10,473 nt of DNA from Emcibacteraceae bacterium (lineage in GTDB: Bacteria; Pseudomonadota; Alphaproteobacteria; Sphingomonadales; Emcibacteraceae): contig JAESUD010000330.1 of NCBI GenBank assembly GCA_016763335.1, positions 1-10,473 on the forward strand, given 5' to 3'. This document shows, one piece after another, positions 5,669-10,473 of the stretch (the stretch's first letter is position 1; every line of letters starts with the position of its first letter). The position numbers were made by a program, and so were the translations under genes. Below the pieces are notes generated by a model. The model saw nothing but the letters and a program-made list of their open reading frames with translations. It did not search any database and was not told the origin of the DNA.

Positions 5669-6640
5669 TTAGAAATCGTATAATACACCGATCCGGGTAA
5701 TCGTATCTGTGGTTTTCCGGCCTAAGGGGGCATCGCGGTTATAAAGAATATCTAGGGATAGTTTACCGCTTAATGCACCACTAACTTTGATGGTATAATC
5801 CGTTTTATTTTCAACAACGACTTTGCTGCCAATGAAAACTTTTGTTTCATTTTCAAGGTCACTACGGTCATTAATATTCCATATAAACAGACTGCTGGCA
5901 TAGGCCGTGATGTCAGTTTCGTAGTCGGCTGTATCAACAGGCTTAGTCATCAGAATAGCGGGGCCACCTTCAACGCTCCATTTATAAGTGTCATTGTCAA
6001 AAACTTTGACACCATAACCAGCATTTAATGTGAGACGTTTGTTGAAAGCACCGAAACTATCGCCTTCAAAGCCAGCAAAACCAGTGATATAAGAAACATC
6101 ATTAATGCTATAATCATTTTTAAAGGCAACTCCGTACCGACGTTTATTGGCTATTGAATTACTGGTGTTATAATCAAAATATGTTGATACGGTCTGCTTG
6201 TATGGCCCTGCCTCTCTTTGGAATTTAGCGGCGGCGCCTATTGAATTTTGACGAGTGTTTCCGGTTGTGAATAATCCGTTAACTTCCACTTCTTTATCCC
6301 AGCCAGGCAAGAAATTTTGGCCAAATTGTTTGGCACCATTATCTGAAAAAATGGTTCCCTCAGCAGGGGAAGGGCTGCTTACTTCAACGACGGGCTCGGG
6401 GACCGGAACGGGTTCTGGCATTACCTGTGTTGCAATTTTCCTGATTTCTGCCTCGTCTTCCGGATGAGCAGCGATAAGCAGATCAACCAATATGGCAAAA
6501 TCTCTTCCGCCGTCTTTTTCAGCAGCGACCACAAGGAGGTTAAATTGTTCAGGGGTTACTTCCGCTTGAGCAATAGTTGGAAGCAAAGGTAGGCAAAATA
6601 GCCCTATTGTAAGAGCAGTCTTACTAAATCTTATCGTCAT
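5669..6640 (-). CDS. DUF481 family outer-membrane beta-barrel protein
   Basis: This predicted outer-membrane barrel belongs to the DUF481 family (YdiY-like, sometimes called salt-induced outer membrane protein); its biochemical function is unknown. The 323-residue precursor has a Sec signal peptide with a hydrophobic core around 8-24 and likely cleavage after AQA (24-26). The next 50 residues are a charged, probably helical segment, followed by a Pro/Val/Glu linker (about 74-92, with PEPVPVPEPV). From about 110 the sequence becomes alternating and aromatic, as in antiparallel strands, opening with GWDKEVEVNGLFTTGNTRQN, the recognisable start of DUF481. It ends GVLYDF, with the terminal phenylalanine expected for BAM-dependent assembly. 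The gene begins 15 bases after the yceI-like stop; AAGG overlapping that stop serves as its ribosome site. The pair is almost certainly one operon. Confidence 0.9.
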   Translation of the reverse strand: MTIRFSKTALTIGLFCLPLLPTIAQAEVTPEQFNLLVVAAEKDGGRDFAILVDLLIAAHPEDEAEIRKIATQVMPEPVPVPEPVVEVSSPSPAEGTIFSDNGAKQFGQNFLPGWDKEVEVNGLFTTGNTRQNSIGAAAKFQREAGPYKQTVSTYFDYNTSNSIANKRRYGVAFKNDYSINDVSYITGFAGFEGDSFGAFNKRLTLNAGYGVKVFDNDTYKWSVEGGPAILMTKPVDTADYETDITAYASSLFIWNINDRSDLENETKVFIGSKVVVENKTDYTIKVSGALSGKLSLDILYNRDAPLGRKTTDTITRIGVLYDF

Positions 6641-6655
6641 TTTATTCGTTTGACC

Positions 6656-7249
6656 TTAATTTGTAAATGTTAGATAAAAAGACATCGGTACGACTGTAGC
6701 GATGGTATCAAGGCCAGCAAGTTCACGGAGTGTCTCAATGGCTGGTGCCAGTTCATAATCATCGGCATCAACGAAAATAACGCCGTGAGGCGTGACCATA
6801 ACTTTATTTTCTGCAAGTCTTGTAACAAGAAGCATGACATCAAGTTCAATTTTCTCACCGACAAGTTCAAGTGCGATCGTTGCTTCAATCACGCGACTAG
6901 TGCCGACTTCTTGATCATTGTGGGCTTGTAAATTCATATCGCCGGTAAGTTTAGCATTTGCATTTTCAGCGATCTTAAAAACAATATCCCGCATGCGTGT
7001 GTCACGTAATTCAAGTTGGGTGTCAACCGTAGCCAGGGCAATATCGATACTAATGTGACCATTATCATCAATGGTTCCAGATATGGTTTTGAAGCTATTG
7101 CTTTCACCGATCATGTCATTTTTAATAGTGCCATATGAAATATTTGAGTTTTCCGCATCCAGCGTCCAGTGCGCTAGTGCTGAATTTGCAAATAGTGAAG
7201 TAGCGGCAAGAATTAAAAACGCGCTAACAGAAAGTTTTATTTTGTTCAT
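6656..7249 (-). CDS. YceI family periplasmic protein
   Basis: YceI-family proteins are secreted lipocalin-like barrels that bind polyisoprenoid or other lipids, often periplasmic and stress-linked. The 197-residue precursor has a signal peptide, MNKIKLSVSAFLILAATS onward, with likely cleavage after ALA (24-26). The mature start HWTLDAENSNISY and the later GTIDDNGHISIDIALATVDT and RDTRMRDIVF segments follow the YceI pattern of W-x-(L/I)-D, beta strands and the D-x-R-x-x-R-D motif. I chose the ATG at 7249 because AGGG (7258-7261) lies 8 bases upstream. An in-frame GTG at 7258, which would add three residues, is itself part of that Shine-Dalgarno. It is the first gene of a pair with the DUF481 protein, suggesting a shared envelope role. 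The sequence is more divergent than typical YceI, so family confidence is good but not complete. Confidence 0.85.
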   Translation of the reverse strand: MNKIKLSVSAFLILAATSLFANSALAHWTLDAENSNISYGTIKNDMIGESNSFKTISGTIDDNGHISIDIALATVDTQLELRDTRMRDIVFKIAENANAKLTGDMNLQAHNDQEVGTSRVIEATIALELVGEKIELDVMLLVTRLAENKVMVTPHGVIFVDADDYELAPAIETLRELAGLDTIATVVPMSFYLTFTN

Positions 7250-7278
7250 CTTTGTCACCCTGTTTTATATTTTATTTG

Positions 7279-7309
7279 TTTATATCTCACATGACCATTA
7301 TTCATGCAA
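7279..7309 (-). promoter_or_regulatory. Possible promoter for the yceI-DUF481 pair
   Basis: In the 77-base gap after fadB, the minus strand has TTGCAT (7304-7309) as a -35 candidate. Two overlapping -10 candidates follow: GATATA (7281-7286, 17-base spacer, poor match) and TATAAA (7279-7284, good match, 19-base spacer). A short CATGA/TCATG inverted repeat (7290-7294 and 7302-7306) lies in the spacer region. No terminator for fadB is visible, so read-through is also possible. Confidence 0.3.
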
Positions 7310-7326
7310 GATATATTAGCTCTTAG

Positions 7327-9480
7327 TCAGTCATAAAAACGCGTGCCGTCTTTTTGCATTTTTCGTAAAATATCAGGCACTTTAAAAACGTCACCATGCT
7401 TTTTGGTAAGTTCGTCACATTCATCAACAAACTTGTCGATGCCAATTGTATCAATCATACTGATAGGTCCCCCTGTCCAAGGGGCAAAACCCCACCCGAA
7501 AATAGCACCGATATCAGCATCTTCCGCGGCTGTTACAACATTTTCTTCCATGCAGCGCACAACCTCTAGGGCCTGGCGGTATAATAACCTTCTAGTCACA
7601 TCTTCTTGTGTTGGTTGATTTTCTAATAGCGGATAATGATCGGATAATCCGGGCCAAAGGTATTTTTTGCCGTCCTGCGGATATTCATAAAACCCTTTGC
7701 TGTTCTTTTTACCGTTTCGGCCAAGTTCAAAAAGCTTGCCAATAACACCGTGGCTGGCTTCTTCGTGATATTTTTCACCCAGTGCCGCCTTTGTTGCCTC
7801 GCCTATATGATGGCTGAGGTCAATACCAACTTCGTCGTTAACCGCGAACGGTCCGACGGCCATACCGGCATATACACCACTATTTTCAATAAGAATGGGT
7901 GAAATACCTTCGGCAAGCATATTTGAGGCTTCAAGCGGATATGTCATGAAACAGCGGCTGGTATAAAATCCGCGGCTGTCGTTAACGACAATCGGGGTTT
8001 TTCTAATCTGGCGAACATAATCAAGTGCTTTGGCAAGGGCCTCATCGCCCGTATTTTTACCGAGAATAATTTCTACCAGTGGCATTTTATCAACGGGCGA
8101 GAAGAAATGAATACCGATGAATTTCTTTTCATCACGGGATGATTTTGCCAGCAAGCTGATGGGAAGGGTTGATGTATTCGAGCCGTAAATGCAGCTTTCT
8201 GGGATAACGGCTTCTGCTTTTTTCGTTACATCTGCTTTGACTTTCGGGTCTTCAAGCACTGCTTCAATGATTAAATCACACCCTTCAAGGTCGGCATAAT
8301 CAGTCGTTGGTTTGATAAGGCTTAGTAGTTTATCAGCTTTATCCTGTGTTGTTTTTTTGCGTTTAATACCTTTTTCAAGGATTTTTTTCGAATAATCTTT
8401 GCCTTTTTCAGCGTAAGAAAGTTCACGGTCAAGCAAGATAACCTCGATGCCCGCTTTGGCGGAAACATAGGCAATGCCGGCGCCCATTAACCCAGCGCCA
8501 ATCATACCGAGTTTTTTCGTTTTCATTTCCGGCTGATCTTTTGGTCGGCGAATAAGTTTATCTGCTCGGTTTTTATTGACAAAAAGCGTGCGGATCATAT
8601 TTGGCGCCACGTCCCCCATCAATTGTTGGGTAAAATACTGACTTTCCACATCAAGCGCCGTATCAATAGGCAGTTGATGACCTTCGTAAACTGCGGAAAG
8701 AATAGCGACTGTCGCCGGATAATTATTTTTGGTCTGTTTCTGGGTCATGGCCGGTGCACCCATAAATGTTTGCACGATATTTGGGTCATAAACACCTTGA
8801 CCGCCGGGGATTTTAAAGCGCTTCTGATCCCATGGCTGCACAGCCTTGCCGCCTTCTAATATCCAAGTTTTGGCTTTGTTGATAATTTCATCGGCCGGGG
8901 CAATTTCATGAATAACATTATTTGAAAGCGCCTGTTTGGGTGACATATTTTTACCTTGCAACAAATAAGGAAGCGCAAGTTGAATACCCATTAGCCGTGG
9001 CAGTCTTTGTGTGCCGCCAGCACCGGGAATTAACCCAACTTGGACTTCCGGCAAACCTAATTTGATTTTGACATTATCGGCAACAACGCGGTAATGACAG
9101 GCCATCGCGAGCTCTAAGCCACCACCAAGAGTTAAACCATTAATGGCAATGGCGAATGGTTTTCCGCAAGTTTCAAGAGACCTAAATAACTTATTAAGTG
9201 AAAAGGCCGCCTGAAAAACTTCATCTGCGGTGGCATCGTTACTTTGGGTAAGTCCGCCGAGCACCATATTTAAATCGGCACCTGCAAGAAAGGCATTGTC
9301 TTTTGCCGAACAAATTACCGCACCTTTAATATTTTCATCTTCAGAAACGGTTTTTATATGTGCCCCGAGTTCATCAATGAATGCCTGATTAATGACATTC
9401 ATGCTATGGCCTTCTACGTCAATGGAAAGAAGGGCAATGCCTTCATTATCAATATCAATTTTAATGGCTTTATGTGTCAT
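7327..9480 (-). CDS. fadB: FadB-type enoyl-CoA hydratase / 3-hydroxyacyl-CoA dehydrogenase
   Basis: This bifunctional cytoplasmic enzyme carries out the two middle steps of fatty-acid beta-oxidation: hydration of trans-2-enoyl-CoA and NAD-dependent oxidation of L-3-hydroxyacyl-CoA. The 717 residues match FadB/FadJ length. The N-terminal crotonase domain (about 1-200) has the oxyanion-hole region AFLAGADL (63-70) and [18 protein letters not shown] (114-131). E123 and E145 (in [19 protein letters not shown]) sit where the two catalytic glutamates are expected. The dehydrogenase domain begins at about 322 with the NAD-binding [10 protein letters not shown] (328-337). H458 in [16 protein letters not shown], with E470, forms the likely catalytic pair. 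Two C-terminal dehydrogenase domains follow from about 500, including [12 protein letters not shown] and [13 protein letters not shown] strong AAGGAGGG 6 bases upstream supports the ATG at 9480. It follows a thiolase by 12 bases, so the two form the beta-oxidation complex operon. FadB versus FadJ cannot be settled; the symbol marks function rather than orthology. Confidence 0.94.
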   Translation of the reverse strand: MTHKAIKIDIDNEGIALLSIDVEGHSMNVINQAFIDELGAHIKTVSEDENIKGAVICSAKDNAFLAGADLNMVLGGLTQSNDATADEVFQAAFSLNKLFRSLETCGKPFAIAINGLTLGGGLELAMACHYRVVADNVKIKLGLPEVQVGLIPGAGGTQRLPRLMGIQLALPYLLQGKNMSPKQALSNNVIHEIAPADEIINKAKTWILEGGKAVQPWDQKRFKIPGGQGVYDPNIVQTFMGAPAMTQKQTKNNYPATVAILSAVYEGHQLPIDTALDVESQYFTQQLMGDVAPNMIRTLFVNKNRADKLIRRPKDQPEMKTKKLGMIGAGLMGAGIAYVSAKAGIEVILLDRELSYAEKGKDYSKKILEKGIKRKKTTQDKADKLLSLIKPTTDYADLEGCDLIIEAVLEDPKVKADVTKKAEAVIPESCIYGSNTSTLPISLLAKSSRDEKKFIGIHFFSPVDKMPLVEIILGKNTGDEALAKALDYVRQIRKTPIVVNDSRGFYTSRCFMTYPLEASNMLAEGISPILIENSGVYAGMAVGPFAVNDEVGIDLSHHIGEATKAALGEKYHEEASHGVIGKLFELGRNGKKNSKGFYEYPQDGKKYLWPGLSDHYPLLENQPTQEDVTRRLLYRQALEVVRCMEENVVTAAEDADIGAIFGWGFAPWTGGPISMIDTIGIDKFVDECDELTKKHGDVFKVPDILRKMQKDGTRFYD

Positions 9481-9486
9481 GGTCTT

Positions 9487-9494
9487 CCCTCCTT
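9487..9494 (-). promoter_or_regulatory. Strong Shine-Dalgarno of fadB overlapping the thiolase stop codon
   Basis: The minus strand reads AAGGAGGG, ending 6 bases before the fadB ATG. Its first two bases lie inside the thiolase TAA (9493-9495). Ribosomes ending the thiolase would sit on the fadB start region, which favours balanced expression of the two subunits. Confidence 0.75.
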
Positions 9495-10473
9495 ATATGC
9501 GTTCAATGATGGTTGCTGTGGCCATGCCGCCACCGACACAGAGCGTCGCGAGGGCGTATTTTCCGCCCGTTCGCTCCAACTCGTCTAGGGCTGTGCCTAA
9601 GATCATATTACCTGTTGCGCCAAGCGGATGGCCTAGGGCAATTGCCCCGCCGTTCACGTTAACTTGGTCCGTTCCCAAATCCATTTCCTGACAGAACCGA
9701 AGGACGACGGACGCAAAGGCCTCATTCACTTCCCAGACATCAATGTCATCTTTGGTAAGGCCAGCACGTTTTAAGGCTTTACGGGCTGATTTTCCTGGTC
9801 CGGCGAGCATGATACTCGGGTCAATTCCCACATCAGCATAGGAAACGATCCTTGCCCGTGGTTTTAGGCCGTATTTTTCAGCACTTTCCTTGGTGCCCAT
9901 GAGTATGGCTGATGATCCGTCAACAATACCGCTGGAATTTCCCGCATGATGGACATGCTTCACATTTTCGATTTCCGGATATTTTTGCATAATGACACTG
10001 TCAAAACCAAGTTCACCCATATCATTAAAGGATGCTTTTAATCCTGCGAGGTCTTCGGTCGTTGTTGCTGGGCGCATATGTTCATCATGGTCTAGGAGAA
10101 CGCGTCCTATACTGTCTTTTATAGGGATAATGGAATTTTTAAAATTACCTTTATCCCAAGCTTTTTTTGCACGCTGTTGACTGAGAATGGCATATTCGTC
10201 GCATTCCTCGCGACTGAAACCATATTTCGTTGCGATCATGTCAGCACTGATACCTTGCAAGACCGAGCCGATTTTATTGGTGACCTGCGGATCAAAAAGC
10301 CATGCACCGCCGTCAAAACCCATTTGAACCCGTGACATGCTTTCCACACCACAACCAATCATAAGGTCTGTTTGTCCTGCCATCACACTTGCTGCCGCAT
10401 AATTGGCTGCCACAAGGCCCGATGCACAGAAACGATTGATATGAACACCTGGCACATCATCACTATAACCCGC
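9493..10473 (-). CDS. fadA: Acetyl-CoA C-acyltransferase (thiolase), FadA-like (N-terminus beyond the window)
   Basis: Thiolase cleaves 3-ketoacyl-CoA with CoA to give acetyl-CoA and a shortened acyl-CoA, the last step of beta-oxidation. The frame is open to the right edge, giving 326 residues of an expected 390-400, so roughly the first 70-80 are missing. The visible part opens [20 protein letters not shown], containing the nucleophilic cysteine (residue 16 of the fragment). Later come NEAFASVVL (Asn near 250), [14 protein letters not shown] (catalytic His near 282) and CVGGGMATA (second catalytic Cys near 312), so all active-site elements present are intact. An internal GTG at 10455 is a codon within the protein, not a start: the preceding residues are clearly thiolase. 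The gene lies directly before fadB, the reverse of the E. coli fadBA order. A biosynthetic acetoacetyl-CoA thiolase is excluded mainly by context, not by residues. Confidence 0.94.
   Translation of the reverse strand, partial: AGYSDDVPGVHINRFCASGLVAANYAAASVMAGQTDLMIGCGVESMSRVQMGFDGGAWLFDPQVTNKIGSVLQGISADMIATKYGFSREECDEYAILSQQRAKKAWDKGNFKNSIIPIKDSIGRVLLDHDEHMRPATTTEDLAGLKASFNDMGELGFDSVIMQKYPEIENVKHVHHAGNSSGIVDGSSAILMGTKESAEKYGLKPRARIVSYADVGIDPSIMLAGPGKSARKALKRAGLTKDDIDVWEVNEAFASVVLRFCQEMDLGTDQVNVNGGAIALGHPLGATGNMILGTALDELERTGGKYALATLCVGGGMATATIIERI

Noticed and set aside
1..10473. Defence island, mobile element, CRISPR array or new multi-gene system
   Set aside because: Every gene falls into a known housekeeping or envelope family; no transposase, integrase, direct-repeat array, tRNA-associated junction or strong compositional shift was seen.

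Overview
The window looks like ordinary chromosomal DNA from a moderately AT-rich Gram-negative bacterium (GC around the low 40s percent by eye, not computed). Tat-exported proteins, an MsrPQ periplasmic repair system, a DUF481 outer-membrane barrel, a YceI periplasmic protein and a FadAB-type beta-oxidation pair point to a proteobacterium. The style of the FadB and Uup proteins makes an alphaproteobacterium my best guess, but this is inference. Coding density is high: the largest gap is 133 bases (2161-2293), so no stretch over 300 bases lacks a gene. I saw no rRNA, tRNA, CRISPR array, insertion sequence, prophage or attachment site.

Layout. Positions 1-2160 (minus strand) hold the ABC-F ATPase uup, followed by the start of an iodotyrosine-deiodinase-like nitroreductase that runs off the left edge. 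A good sigma70-like promoter overlapped by a perfect 20-bp palindrome separates the two, so the nitroreductase is probably regulated on its own. Positions 2294-4300 (plus strand) hold msrP-msrQ-yjbQ. MsrP is a Tat-exported molybdopterin methionine-sulfoxide reductase, MsrQ is its haem membrane partner, and YjbQ is a small UPF0047 protein. The msrP/msrQ stop and start overlap (TGATG), and a 13-bp palindrome sits between the -35 and -10 candidates of the operon promoter. Positions 4364-5633 (plus strand) hold a class V PLP-dependent aminotransferase whose Tat signal peptide lies in a different frame, apparently separated by a single-base indel near a GGGG run.

A hairpin at 5631-5661 lies between this gene and the convergent minus-strand block. 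That block reads, in transcription order, thiolase (fadA-like, cut by the right edge), fadB-like hydratase/dehydrogenase, YceI-family protein, DUF481 outer-membrane protein. The first two form a tight beta-oxidation pair and the last two a tight envelope pair, with a 77-base gap and possible promoter between the pairs.

Functionally the window combines periplasmic oxidative-damage repair (MsrPQ), a probable flavin oxidoreductase, ribosome-associated ABC-F function, fatty-acid degradation and envelope proteins. I did not find a convincing undescribed multi-gene system. The items most worth a second look are the frameshifted Tat aminotransferase and the two promoter palindromes.
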